Source: Fen-1258 sp947085815
GTDB lineage: Bacteria; Bacteroidota; Ignavibacteria; Ignavibacteriales; Melioribacteraceae
NCBI GenBank assembly: GCA_947085815.1
Contig: CAMTXU010000002.1
Span: 101,300-165,299, forward strand
Reading direction: 5' to 3'
Length of the DNA: 64,000 nt
The notes under the pieces are model-generated. The model did not search any database and was not told the origin of the DNA. It saw only the letters and a list, made by a program, of their open reading frames with translations. The position numbers were made by a program, and so were the translations under genes. This document shows, piece after piece, positions 18,063 to 25,879 of this stretch. How positions within the stretch are numbered: the stretch's first letter is position 1; each line of letters opens with the position of its first letter.

Positions 18063-18542
18063 ATGAAAAAATCGAATAGAAGAGAAATAAGGGAAAAGGT
18101 TCTTCAAGTTCTTTATGCTTATGAAATCAATGGTGATGGCTTAACTCTCCTCACTAACGGAATTTTATCCGATGTGACCGCCGAGAGCGATATTCTGTTC
18201 GCTAAACAGTTGATTAATCGAGTTGTGGCAAATAGAAAAGAGCTTGATGATCAAATTCGCACCAGAGTTGAAAATTGGGAAATGGAGAGAATTGCTCTCA
18301 TCGATAGAATATTGCTTAGGATCGGTATGGCGGAAATATTTTTTTTCCAGGAGATTCCACCTAAAGTATCTATTAACGAAGTGATTGATATTGCCAAAGA
18401 TTATTCCACCGCAAACAGCGGAAAATTTATTAACGGCATTCTCGATGCGATTTTATCTGACCTCAAAAAAGAGGGCACGCTGAATAAAAGCGGTAGAGGA
18501 CTTATTGAAGAATCCTTACCTAAAAAATCCGACGAAGAATAA
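18063..18542 (+). CDS. nusB: transcription antitermination factor NusB
   Basis: About 159 aa, all-helical NusB fold: RREIREKVLQVLYAYEIN at the N-terminus, RIALIDRILLRIGMAEI (about 80), and PPKVSINEVIDIAKDYST followed by GKFINGILDAIL (about 100-135), matching the conserved C-terminal NusB signature. Binds boxA RNA with NusE/S10 in rRNA antitermination. ATG 18063 is preferred over the TTG at 18051. The end overlaps the MFS gene by 38 nt. The C-terminal tail (about 20 residues) is longer and more charged than in E. coli NusB. Confidence 0.92.
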   Translation: MKKSNRREIREKVLQVLYAYEINGDGLTLLTNGILSDVTAESDILFAKQLINRVVANRKELDDQIRTRVENWEMERIALIDRILLRIGMAEIFFFQEIPPKVSINEVIDIAKDYSTANSGKFINGILDAILSDLKKEGTLNKSGRGLIEESLPKKSDEE

Positions 18543-19845
18543 ATCAAGCGAAAAGTTCAATGTTTTTATCTGGACTCTTTTTGATTTTGCGAATACTTCC
18601 TATTCCATTGTTGTTGTAACTTTCCTCTATGCAGTTTATTTCAAACAGACTGTCGTTGATGGAAAGGCTGTGGGAGATTTTTACTGGAGTATCGGTACAA
18701 GTATTTCAATGTTTATTACTGCGTTGATATCACCGGTTCTCGGCGCTATTGCCGATTACTCCGCAGGCAAAAAAAGATTTTTACTTTTCTTTACGCTCGC
18801 ATGCATCATCTCAACATCACTTCTCTATTTTGTAAATAGGGGAGATGTCTTTCTCGGGCTCACATTATTTATTATTGCTAATGTTGGTTTTGAAGCCGGT
18901 CTTGTTTTTTATGATTCATTCCTTCCCGAAATTACGGCGCCAAAAAATTTCGGTAGAGTTAGCGGATATGGTTTCGCAATGGGATATCTTGGATCACTGA
19001 CTACGCTTGCACTTGTTTTCCCCTTCATCAAATCGAATATGATACAAGAAACCTTTCCACTCTCGGCATTGGTATTCTTAATCTTTGCTATCCCGCTTTT
19101 TGTCTTTATAAAAGATAACCGTAAAAAAGTTGTAAGAGAAGAGTCCTTTGTAAAGATTGGAATAACACGTGTCTTCAATACCATTTCACATCTGAGAAAT
19201 TATAAGAATCTGTCCCTCTTTTTACTCGCATTCTTCTTTTATATTGAAGGCGTTAATACGGTTATCTACTTTTCCGGAAACTACGCGAGTACTACACTTC
19301 ATTTTACGATGGAAGAATTGATTGTTTTTTTCTTGATCGTTCAGACTACCGCAATTCTAGGCTCGCTGGCATTCGGTTTTCTGGCGGATTCATTCGGTCA
19401 AAAAAAATCGCTTATTCTTTCATTAGTTATCTGGATAGTAACAATATTTTTTGCTTTTGCTACCAGCGACCAAAATGGGTATGTGATTCAACATCTCTCT
19501 AAACTCTTAAACACAAATGCCGGTTCAGTCTCAAGAATGAGTTTTTATTTAGTTGGGTTACTTGCCGGAAGTGTAATGGGTGCAACTCAATCAACAAGCC
19601 GGAGTCTGATGTCACGCTTAACGCCATTAGAGCGGAAGACAGAATTTTTTGGTTTCTATTCATTGTTCGGAAAAAGCTCGGCGATTCTTGGCCCACTGGT
19701 TTTTGGCTTTGTAAGTTATATGACCGGTGAGCAGAGATTTGCGATACTAACCATATCTATTTTCTTTTTAATAGGACTTGGAGTTTTAAGTTTTGTGAGT
19801 GATGAATCGGAGTACGTTGAAAAAACCGAGTCTAATTTAGGCTAG
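18505..19845 (+). CDS. MFS transporter, UMF1/Atg22-like
   Basis: 446 aa with about 12 membrane helices. FNVFIWTLFDFANTSYSIVV at the N-terminus and GFLADSFGQKKSLILSL after the central loop are characteristic of the bacterial UMF1 (Atg22-related) branch of the major facilitator superfamily. Substrate unknown. The TTG start lies inside nusB and is preceded by AGAGGA at 5-nt spacing, which supports it; there is no later start before the first helix. The stop shares the palindrome CTAG with the stop of the convergent M50-like gene. Confidence 0.85.
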   Translation: MKNPYLKNPTKNKSSEKFNVFIWTLFDFANTSYSIVVVTFLYAVYFKQTVVDGKAVGDFYWSIGTSISMFITALISPVLGAIADYSAGKKRFLLFFTLACIISTSLLYFVNRGDVFLGLTLFIIANVGFEAGLVFYDSFLPEITAPKNFGRVSGYGFAMGYLGSLTTLALVFPFIKSNMIQETFPLSALVFLIFAIPLFVFIKDNRKKVVREESFVKIGITRVFNTISHLRNYKNLSLFLLAFFFYIEGVNTVIYFSGNYASTTLHFTMEELIVFFLIVQTTAILGSLAFGFLADSFGQKKSLILSLVIWIVTIFFAFATSDQNGYVIQHLSKLLNTNAGSVSRMSFYLVGLLAGSVMGATQSTSRSLMSRLTPLERKTEFFGFYSLFGKSSAILGPLVFGFVSYMTGEQRFAILTISIFFLIGLGVLSFVSDESEYVEKTESNLG

Positions 19846-20519
19846 TTTTTATAGCTAAAGCGCATTGCGAGGTAGATTCCAACAATCGAAATAAATGCCC
19901 ACGATAATCCAATAATTATAACAGGAATATTTGTAAGACTCGAAATAAGAGAAGCGTCTGATAATTCTGATGATCGTGAGAGTAGATCATCCTTAATGTC
20001 GAACATGACATAGATGCAGCTAATCAACCCAAACGCACGAACAACAATTTTGATGATGGGTATTCGCAAAAGAAATGCGGAAGTAATCAAAAGTAATGAT
20101 AGGATCAAAGCGAGTATTACGAATGTGATTCCTGCTGGTACACTTATCGATGTTACGAGAATTAGAACTGATAATGAAATGAGAATCCAAAATCCGTTCT
20201 TCTTGAAATTTGGTGAAGTGAAGATCAATAATCCCCAGAGCAGACTTCCCAAATAGCCGGCAGAAGCAATAAAAATAGTGTTGCCCTCTTCGGTTTCGCA
20301 TTTACCGCCGAGATCAAGACCAATATTCATTTCTATAATTTTACCGCCGCTGATTAACGCAGCAAAGGCGTGACTTATTTCATGTAATAAAACCACAATC
20401 AGTTTTATCGGGTAGATGAAATAAGTATTCCACAGAAAAAAACTTATAATCAATAAGGTAAATAGTATAACCAGCTCGGTAATTTGATTTTTCTTGTTTA
20501 GTGTTTTAGCCATGATCAT
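19842..20519 (-). CDS. M50-like zinc metallopeptidase membrane protein
   Basis: 225 aa, about six membrane helices. HEISH (residues 46-50) within VVLLHEISHAFAAL matches the HExxH zinc motif in the first core helix of M50/M50B-like intramembrane proteases, and SAGYLGSLLWG follows where the family has its second conserved segment. No NPDG-type third motif is obvious, so it is probably of the M50B-like subgroup of uncertain activity. It is convergent with the MFS gene, the two stops overlapping at CTAG. Confidence 0.7.
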   Translation of the reverse strand: MIMAKTLNKKNQITELVILFTLLIISFFLWNTYFIYPIKLIVVLLHEISHAFAALISGGKIIEMNIGLDLGGKCETEEGNTIFIASAGYLGSLLWGLLIFTSPNFKKNGFWILISLSVLILVTSISVPAGITFVILALILSLLLITSAFLLRIPIIKIVVRAFGLISCIYVMFDIKDDLLSRSSELSDASLISSLTNIPVIIIGLSWAFISIVGIYLAMRFSYKN

Positions 20520-20641
20520 TATATTATTATCATTTGCAAAATAAATAAATCTTGATTAAGTCTTATACTGATCATAAATTTGTTTGTGAAAGGATTGAGA
20601 TATTTATTCAGAAGTTTTCTAATTGTAAAATTTAACATGAT

Positions 20642-20714
20642 GCGGGCGTAACTCAGTTGGTAGAGTATCGGCTTCCCAAGCCGGTTGCCGCGGGTTCGAG
20701 TCCCGTCGCCCGCT
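20642..20714 (+). tRNA. tRNA-Gly (anticodon CCC)
   Basis: Full cloverleaf: acceptor GCGGGCG/CGCCCGC, D-arm ACTC-GAGT, anticodon stem TCGGC/GCCGG with loop TTCCCAA (anticodon CCC), T-arm GCGGG-TTCGAGT-CCCGT. The 3' CCA is not encoded. Confidence 0.95.
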
Positions 20715-20793
20715 CAAAATATTCTTTTGTACTGTTGAATCTCTCTGTTAATTGTTCTATAATTGGTGCGCAAATTTTAAAGCTCTTTTATTA

Positions 20794-20868
20794 GGGGGCT
20801 TAGCTCAGTTGGTTCAGAGCATCTGCCTTACAAGCAGAGGGTCGTAGGTTCGAATCCTTCAGCCCCCA
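20794..20868 (+). tRNA. tRNA-Val (anticodon TAC)
   Basis: Cloverleaf with acceptor GGGGGCT/AGCCCCC, D-arm GCTC-GAGC, anticodon stem TCTGC/GCAGA with loop CTTACAA (anticodon TAC), T-loop TTCGAAT. The T stem GTAGG/CCTTC has one T-T mismatch. The accessory segment begins right after its 3' end. Confidence 0.93.
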
Positions 20869-21117
20869 CAAAAAACCCTTGTAATTAAATCTGTTGCGAG
20901 GGTTTTTCATTTTAAAGTCACCAGGCAGAGGGTCAAGGTTCTCCCGAAGGGACTCCAACGGAGTGTCACTATTTGATGCGACTGCAATATTTTCGTTGGG
21001 ACTTACAGCTAAAGAATTATTTTTTATAGTACCGTCTAAGGTTTGTTGCGCCTGAACTTTTATTGATATAATGATAAGCAGCGTAGCTACTATTCCAATT
21101 TTGATTTTAGTTTTCAT
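20800..21117 (-). CDS. small secreted protein, 3' end fused into tRNA antisense (doubtful)
   Basis: 105 codons. The N-terminus is a convincing signal peptide (KTKIKIGIVATLLIIISIK then VQAQ), followed by a polar stretch. The last 20 or so residues (DSNLRPSACKADALNQLS) are simply the reverse complement of tRNA-Val, so the natural stop has been lost or the gene truncated there. It starts 12 nt after the YeiH gene on the same strand. I treat the 5' part as a possible real gene and the 3' part as artefact of the junction. Confidence 0.35.
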   Translation of the reverse strand: MKTKIKIGIVATLLIIISIKVQAQQTLDGTIKNNSLAVSPNENIAVASNSDTPLESLRENLDPLPGDFKMKNPRNRFNYKGFLWGLKDSNLRPSACKADALNQLS

Positions 21118-21129
21118 ATTTTTATTGTA

Positions 21130-22101
21130 TTAGTTTGTAAAAAAGGTTACCGCCCAAAGTGTAGCTGAAGCAATAATTAGCCAAAGTACCACACCTTGTA
21201 TTAATGGTTTAAATCCAACGGAAGCTATTGTTTTTCTGTTCAACCCACAGCCTATCAAAAACAGGGTTAATGTTAATCCTGCTTTAGCAAAGCTAGTTAA
21301 ATAATGGTTGTATTCTTGCACAATGGGTACGTAAGTATTCGCAATCATTGCTAGGACGAATAATCCGATGAAATAAGGAATTTTTATTTTACTTTTTTTA
21401 CTCTTAAAAATAAAAGTGGATAAAAAAGCAACAGGAATAATCCATAAAGCTCTCGCTAATTTCACTGTAGTAGCAATTTCCAATGCTTGCGGGCCATATT
21501 TACTAGCTGCCCCAACTACTGAACTCGTGTCGTGAATAGCTATTGCACACCACATTCCAAATTGTGTTTGCGATAAATGTAACTGATGTCCCATGAATGG
21601 GAATAAAAATAAAGCAATAGAATTCAAAATAAATATTGTGCCTAATGCAACGGATATTTGTTTTTCTTCGGCTTTTATTACCGGAGAAACGGCTGCTATG
21701 GCACTTCCGCCACAAATTGCTGTACCTGCAGAAATTAAATAAGATGTTTTCTTTTCAATATTCAGAGATTTACCCATAAGGAAGCCTATAATTAGGGTTC
21801 CGATAATTGATATTATTGTAAAAACTATTCCTTCTTTGCCCGCTTCCATAGCACTTGTAACGTTCATGCCAAAACCTAATCCAACAACAGAGACCTGTAA
21901 TAATATGTGAGTTGCTTTATGATTAAGATGCAAATAGGGATGCCCAATAAACTGAGCAATGACAAAACCCATCAGCAATGCAATTGGCGGTGTTATTAAT
22001 GGTGATAAACAGAATACTACTGATAATAAAAAAATTACTTCCCTTGTGGTGACGCTTTTATCTAATATGTATTTAATTCCTTTTTTATTTTGATTTTCCA
22101 T
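21130..22101 (-). CDS. YeiH-family putative sulfate exporter (UPF0324)
   Basis: About 323 aa from ATG 22101 (a TTG at 22128 would add nine residues). Around ten membrane helices; family motifs are LLQVSVVGLGFGMN (about 68), SAGTAICGGSAIAAVSPVIK (about 126) and AIAIHDTSSVVGAA (about 190). These identify the YeiH/UPF0324 membrane proteins, proposed from genomic context to export sulfate or related anions. It lies 76 nt downstream of a LysR gene on the same strand, the usual type of neighbour for yeiH. Confidence 0.85.
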   Translation of the reverse strand: MENQNKKGIKYILDKSVTTREVIFLLSVVFCLSPLITPPIALLMGFVIAQFIGHPYLHLNHKATHILLQVSVVGLGFGMNVTSAMEAGKEGIVFTIISIIGTLIIGFLMGKSLNIEKKTSYLISAGTAICGGSAIAAVSPVIKAEEKQISVALGTIFILNSIALFLFPFMGHQLHLSQTQFGMWCAIAIHDTSSVVGAASKYGPQALEIATTVKLARALWIIPVAFLSTFIFKSKKSKIKIPYFIGLFVLAMIANTYVPIVQEYNHYLTSFAKAGLTLTLFLIGCGLNRKTIASVGFKPLIQGVVLWLIIASATLWAVTFFTN

Positions 22102-22177
22102 GATACTTATTTGTTTTTGTTGGTACAAATTTCAGCTAATATAGTATCAAATGGAAATGGTTAAATGTTATGCGCCA

Positions 22178-23071
22178 TTACTTAAAGTTATAGTGGCTGG
22201 CAAATTTCATAAATAGTTCGGGTAATGCTTCAGCTTGTCCTTGTTGTTGGATAAAATAAAAATTTCGTGAGATTGAAAAGTCTTTAATATCTATGATACT
22301 GTATTTATTATCTTTAAGTTCTTTAAATATTGAATGGACAGAGAGAAATGCCATACAGTTGCTGTGAAGTATATAATTTTTAATGCTTTCGGTACTTCCT
22401 AATCGCATTTCAATATTTAAATCGGAAATTTTTATACCTAAGGGTTTTAAATGATGCGCAATAACCTCTAATGTTCCTGAACCTTGTTCGCGAAATAAAA
22501 GTGGAATGTTTTTTAATTCATCAATAGAGATCTTTTGTTTCTTTGAAAGAGGATTGGTGCTGTTTGCCACTAAAATAATTTCGTCTTTGACAAATTGGGT
22601 ATATTTAAGATAGGATTTTTTAGATTTCCCTTCTGTAATTCCCAAATCAATTTCATTGTTTTGGAGAGCGATTTCAATTTGTTCAGTATTATTTGTTACT
22701 AAAGAAACCGTAAGCTGGTCAAATTTTTCATGAAAACGTGCTAAAATTTGAGGCAAAACATATTGAGCAATTGTAGTACTTGCTCCAATTCTTAATTTAC
22801 CATTGAATTTTTGAGTTACAGTATTGAGTTCAAACTCTAAATCGCGATATATATCAAATAATTTTTCGGTATGTGAAAGTAAAATAATTCCAGCTGGAGT
22901 TAATTTGATTTTAGAACCATTTCTTTCAAATAGCTTTACTTTTAGAAAACTTTCAATTTCTTGTATGTGTTTAGAAACGGCAGGTTGTGTAATAAACAAC
23001 TCTTCGGCAGCTTTTGTAAAATTGAGCCGCTTTGCCACTTTATGAAAGACTTGTAAACGTAAATCAAACAT
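22178..23071 (-). CDS. LysR-family transcriptional regulator
   Basis: About 297 aa from ATG 23071. N-terminal winged helix (residues about 1-60: FHKVAKRLNFTKAAEELFIT then QPAVSKHIQEIE), then a periplasmic-binding-like effector domain (about 90-295). Likely regulates the adjacent YeiH gene, since LysR-yeiH pairing is common, although here the genes are co-directional rather than divergent. The frame is open 87 nt further upstream, but that part overlaps the arm of the hairpin at 23119-23252 and lacks LysR homology. Confidence 0.9.
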   Translation of the reverse strand: MFDLRLQVFHKVAKRLNFTKAAEELFITQPAVSKHIQEIESFLKVKLFERNGSKIKLTPAGIILLSHTEKLFDIYRDLEFELNTVTQKFNGKLRIGASTTIAQYVLPQILARFHEKFDQLTVSLVTNNTEQIEIALQNNEIDLGITEGKSKKSYLKYTQFVKDEIILVANSTNPLSKKQKISIDELKNIPLLFREQGSGTLEVIAHHLKPLGIKISDLNIEMRLGSTESIKNYILHSNCMAFLSVHSIFKELKDNKYSIIDIKDFSISRNFYFIQQQGQAEALPELFMKFASHYNFK

Positions 23072-23118
23072 TATTATAGAATTAGGTTGTTTAGTTCTTC
23101 TCTTTTTTAGGGTTCCGG

Positions 23119-23252
23119 CTAACGTTCCGCGCCTACCCGCTGCCAGGCTTTTATTCAACTACCTTACCGAGAAGTATAGAATACGAATTTAGTAATTAGT
23201 TATCAAGAAAAGCACAAGTGAAAGCCTGGCAAAGGGTAGGCTGTTAGTAACG
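23119..23252. repeat. long imperfect hairpin, attC-like (1)
   Basis: Arms GCCTACCCGCTGCCAGGCTT (23131-23150, continuing one T) and AAAGCCTGGCAAAGGGTAGG (23221-23240, continuing one C) are 21 nt long with a two-base mismatch. They are flanked outside by CTAACG (23119) and TGTTAGTAACG (23242). Two paired box blocks, AAC/GTT terminal triplets and a 69-nt variable centre resemble integron attC architecture. It lies between LysR and the next cassette-like unit. Confidence 0.5.
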
Positions 23253-23267
23253 GGTTGTTTTTGTGTG

Positions 23268-23340
23268 GCAGCCAACCAATGTCAAATCTGTTTTGCAGCC
23301 TATTTGTATGGCAACCTTCCAAAGTCAATTTCAACTTATT
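23268..23340. repeat. short imperfect direct repeats
   Basis: TGGCAGCCAACCAATGTCAA and TGGCAACCTTCCAAAGTCAA are two degenerate units about 40 nt apart in the gap between the two hairpins. No coding potential is evident in 23253-23417. Confidence 0.35.
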
Positions 23341-23417
23341 CATTCAAGCTGGTAAGTAAGACAGTCTCCAGATTTATCTATTATTTTTTATTGAAGGAAT
23401 TCTTTTTTTCAACTCGC

Positions 23418-23513
23418 TACTAACGTTTCCATCATAAAAGAAGCCCGACGAAGTCGGGATTTGGATGAGTCCCGATGGCTATCGGGACGAACCTTTTATG
23501 CTGTGTTAGGCGT
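23418..23513. repeat. long imperfect hairpin, attC-like (2)
   Basis: Left side CTAACG (23420) and CATAAAAG (23433-23440); right side CTTTTATG (23493-23500) and GTTAGGCG (23505-23512). On the minus strand this reads GCCTAAC - spacer - CATAAAAG ... CTTTTATG - spacer - GTTAGTA, close to the R-L-L-R box order of attC sites (RYYYAAC ... GTTRRRY). The centre holds two small GC hairpins, CCCGACGAAGTCGGG and CCCGATGGCTATCGGG. It directly follows the 3' end of the minus-strand gene at 23524. Confidence 0.5.
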
Positions 23514-23523
23514 AGTGTCATCC

Positions 23524-23952
23524 TTAAAGAATTTTTGTAAATAGCAATTTATATATTTCAAGTCCAAGACTAAGTAAAATGCCAGAAAATCCTATTGTTA
23601 AAACAGTGCATCGCAATTCCCATTTGAAAGCCGGTCCTGCACTTGCGTACCACAGTCCAGCTACAATAAAAATTATTGTTCCGCTTATCATCAAGATCAA
23701 AATAGTCCAATCAAGTTTTGGTGAGTTGTAAAAATGGAAGTTCGCTAGCGCAAGAACTATATTCAACAAACCTAATATGAATGTATAAGATTTTATTAAA
23801 TCATACATATACTTATCAAAAGAGTTTAAATATAGAAGGGGGTTAACTTTGAATGAATCAGAGACTTTTGGCGCAAGATAACCGAATTCAAACAAAAAAC
23901 TCGCTATTACTAAAATGAATCCAAAGATTAAATGTATTTTAATTGTTGTCAT
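23524..23952 (-). CDS. hypothetical four-helix membrane protein
   Basis: 142 aa with four hydrophobic segments (about 5-25, 52-72, 82-105, 117-135). I do not recognise the family. It is 23 nt downstream of the SDR gene on the same strand, and an attC-like hairpin follows its stop, so it and the SDR gene may form one mobile unit. Confidence 0.6.
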   Translation of the reverse strand: MTTIKIHLIFGFILVIASFLFEFGYLAPKVSDSFKVNPLLYLNSFDKYMYDLIKSYTFILGLLNIVLALANFHFYNSPKLDWTILILMISGTIIFIVAGLWYASAGPAFKWELRCTVLTIGFSGILLSLGLEIYKLLFTKIL

Positions 23953-23975
23953 AGTTTTAGTCCTATTAATTTTAA

Positions 23976-24818
23976 TTAGTTTCTAAAAAATTGCATGCCA
24001 ATTATCTTTTCGAAAACACGATTAGGCAATATTGATTTTAAAACAAGCAACATTCTCGCCCCTTTTCCAACAAGATAACTTCTCTTAGGATTCTTTGAAG
24101 TTATTGCGGTGTAAATGGATTTAGCAACAACGACTGGTTCTACATTCACTTGGGACATTTTATCAACGTTTTTCTCAAATCGTTTCATATATTCGTAATA
24201 TGCTGAAGATTGGTCCTGCGATTTTTTAGCTGACTGTACATTACTGTGAAAATTTGTTTTTATACTTGTAGGATTGATAGTAGCAACTTTAATTCCAAAA
24301 GGTGCAAGCTCAACTCTTAAGGATTCTGTGAGTGCTTCGACAGCGAATTTTGAAGCACAGTAGACACTTAATACTGGAAAGGCGACTCTTCCCCCAATAG
24401 AACTTATGTTGACAATGTATCCCTGTCTTTGTCGTCTCATAACTGGAAGAACTTCTTTTATAACTCTTATCAATCCAAAAAAATTGGTTTCAAACTGATC
24501 TTTTATCTCTTCCATTGAGCAATCTTCTAAAAATCCGCCAAAACCAAATCCAGCGTTATTTACCAATACATCAATCCTGCTTTCTTTTTTTAGTATGAAA
24601 CTAATGGCTTTCTTAATGGATTGCTCATCGGTAACATCAAGTTGAACAATTTCAATAGAAACTTTCGCTTTTTTTGCTTCAGAAAACAGGTTGTCCTTTT
24701 TTTCTAAATTCCGCATACTCGCATAAACTTTATATCCTTTTTTAGATAGATATACGGCCGTAGACAAACCTATTCCACTTGAGCATCCTGTAATTAAAAC
24801 AACTTTTTGTTCTTTCAT
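23976..24818 (-). CDS. short-chain dehydrogenase/reductase
   Basis: 280 aa classical SDR: cofactor motif TGCSSGIG (10-17), NNAG (87-90), catalytic serine in NISSIGG and Y153xxxK157 in YCASK. Arg residues after the second strand (SMRN) favour NADPH. The long substrate loop and C-terminal extension (KSILPNRVFEKIIG) resemble retinol/steroid-type and ketoreductase-like SDRs; the substrate is unknown. RBS AAAGGAGATAG precedes the ATG. First gene of a two-gene minus-strand unit. Confidence 0.88.
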   Translation of the reverse strand: MKEQKVVLITGCSSGIGLSTAVYLSKKGYKVYASMRNLEKKDNLFSEAKKAKVSIEIVQLDVTDEQSIKKAISFILKKESRIDVLVNNAGFGFGGFLEDCSMEEIKDQFETNFFGLIRVIKEVLPVMRRQRQGYIVNISSIGGRVAFPVLSVYCASKFAVEALTESLRVELAPFGIKVATINPTSIKTNFHSNVQSAKKSQDQSSAYYEYMKRFEKNVDKMSQVNVEPVVVAKSIYTAITSKNPKRSYLVGKGARMLLVLKSILPNRVFEKIIGMQFFRN

Positions 24819-24847
24819 TATTCTATCTCCTTTTGTATTAAAACGAC

Positions 24848-24914
24848 ATTTCGCCTAACATAGGATAAACGAAATTAGTTAATTTGTTTTTATACAAACA
24901 TTGCGTTTATCCCA
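24848..24914. repeat. hairpin upstream of the recombinase, attC-like (3)
   Basis: ATTTCGCCTAACA (24848-24860) is followed by TAGGATAAACG (24861-24871), which pairs with CGTTTATCCCA (24904-24914) with one mismatch. GCCTAAC fits RYYYAAC, but the matching GTTRRRY on the far side is not evident. A 13-nt near-copy of the first segment lies at 25854-25866, after the recombinase. Confidence 0.4.
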
Positions 24915-24966
24915 TCAAAAATCTATACTTGTTACGTATTAGCTCAAAAATAATGGTTATGGGGCA

Positions 24967-25806
24967 GTGAAAAGAAATGAATTGTTAGATGCTTATTCAA
25001 AAAAACTTCACATAAAAAATTATTCTTACCGCACTGAAAAATCATACATTCATTATCTTAATCTTTTTCTAGATTATATATCTAACAATAAATCTCAAAA
25101 TGAAGAACCGAAACTCGTTATTAATTTTCTAGATTATTGTAAAACTGAAAAGAAATTCTCTTATTCTTCAATGAAGCAGGCATTAGCTTCTGTTAGGTTT
25201 TTGTATCTGGAAGTTTTGAATAAACAGATCGATTTTAATTTCTTTTATAAGATGAGAAAGCCCGATAGTCTTCCAAACGTACTTTCACCGGGGCAGGTAA
25301 AAAATATAATTGATTCAATTACAAATCTAAAGCATAAGGCAATTATTTCAACAATTTATTCATGCGGCTTAAGGCTGTCAGAAGTTGTTTGGCTAAAAAT
25401 CAGTGATATTGATTCTGATACGATGATGGTTAAAATAGTCAATTCAAAGGGGAAAAAAGACCGGTATGTTATGCTTTCGGTTAAACTACTGGAGTTATTG
25501 CGTGAATATTTTAAGGAATATAAGCCAAAAAAATATCTCTTTGAGGGACAAATGGGGGATAATTACTCGCCGCGCAGTATTCAAGCTGTTTTTAGCAATG
25601 CAATAAAAAAAACGAAAATAAATAAAAAAGTTACAGTACACACTCTTCGTCATAGCTTTGCAACACATCTTCTTGATAATGGAACGGATATTCGATTTAT
25701 TCAAGAATTGCTTGGGCATAAACATTTATCAACAACGCAAATCTATACACATATCAACTCTCCCTCAATTAAAAAAATTATAAATCCATTTGACTTAATC
25801 GAATAG
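24967..25806 (+). CDS. tyrosine recombinase / integrase (XerC/D-like)
   Basis: 279 aa. N-terminal SAM-like core-binding domain (residues about 5-85, YRTEKSYIHYLNLFLDYI) and a complete catalytic domain: R136 (SCGLRLSEV), beta-hairpin lysine in KGKKDR (about 161), H225xxR228 (HTLRHSFATHL), H251 (LGHKHLSTTQ) and nucleophile Y260. It lacks the extra helix insertion diagnostic of integron IntI enzymes as far as I can see, so it is a short XerC/D-like recombinase. GTG start. It lies on the opposite strand to the cassette-like genes to its left and could act on the hairpins or direct repeats around it. Confidence 0.88.
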   Translation: MKRNELLDAYSKKLHIKNYSYRTEKSYIHYLNLFLDYISNNKSQNEEPKLVINFLDYCKTEKKFSYSSMKQALASVRFLYLEVLNKQIDFNFFYKMRKPDSLPNVLSPGQVKNIIDSITNLKHKAIISTIYSCGLRLSEVVWLKISDIDSDTMMVKIVNSKGKKDRYVMLSVKLLELLREYFKEYKPKKYLFEGQMGDNYSPRSIQAVFSNAIKKTKINKKVTVHTLRHSFATHLLDNGTDIRFIQELLGHKHLSTTQIYTHINSPSIKKIINPFDLIE

Positions 25807-25827
25807 TCCATCCTGCAATGAGATAAT

Positions 25828-25856
25828 TTGACACTTATCTTCACCCATCTTATATT
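25828..25856 (+). promoter_or_regulatory. sigma70-like promoter of the ars operon
   Basis: TTGACA (25828-25833), 17-nt spacer, TATATT (25851-25856). This is near-consensus for primary sigma factors of most bacteria and differs from the Bacteroidota-type promoter seen before asnS, consistent with an acquired operon. Confidence 0.55.
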
Positions 25857-25873
25857 TCGTCTAACAACGAAAT
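25854..25873. promoter_or_regulatory. inverted repeat, candidate ArsR operator
   Basis: ATTTCGT-CTAACA-ACGAAAT: perfect 7-bp arms around a 6-nt centre, starting in the -10 hexamer and ending 6 nt before the arsR start codon. Position and symmetry fit an ArsR operator blocking transcription. The same 13 nt ATTTCG(C/T)CTAACA occurs at 24848, so part of it may instead be a recombination-site remnant. Confidence 0.45.
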
Positions 25874-25879
25874 GTTATA

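Noticed and set aside
23072..23158. 29-codon upstream extension of the LysR gene
   Set aside because: It overlaps a hairpin arm and does not match LysR N-termini, which begin at the ATG at 23071.
23441..23487. Two GC hairpins as terminators of the minus-strand unit
   Set aside because: They lack T tracts and lie at the centre of the larger attC-like hairpin.
24967..25806. Integron integrase IntI
   Set aside because: Complete tyrosine recombinase residues, but no IntI-specific insertion was seen between the catalytic motifs; called XerC/D-like instead.
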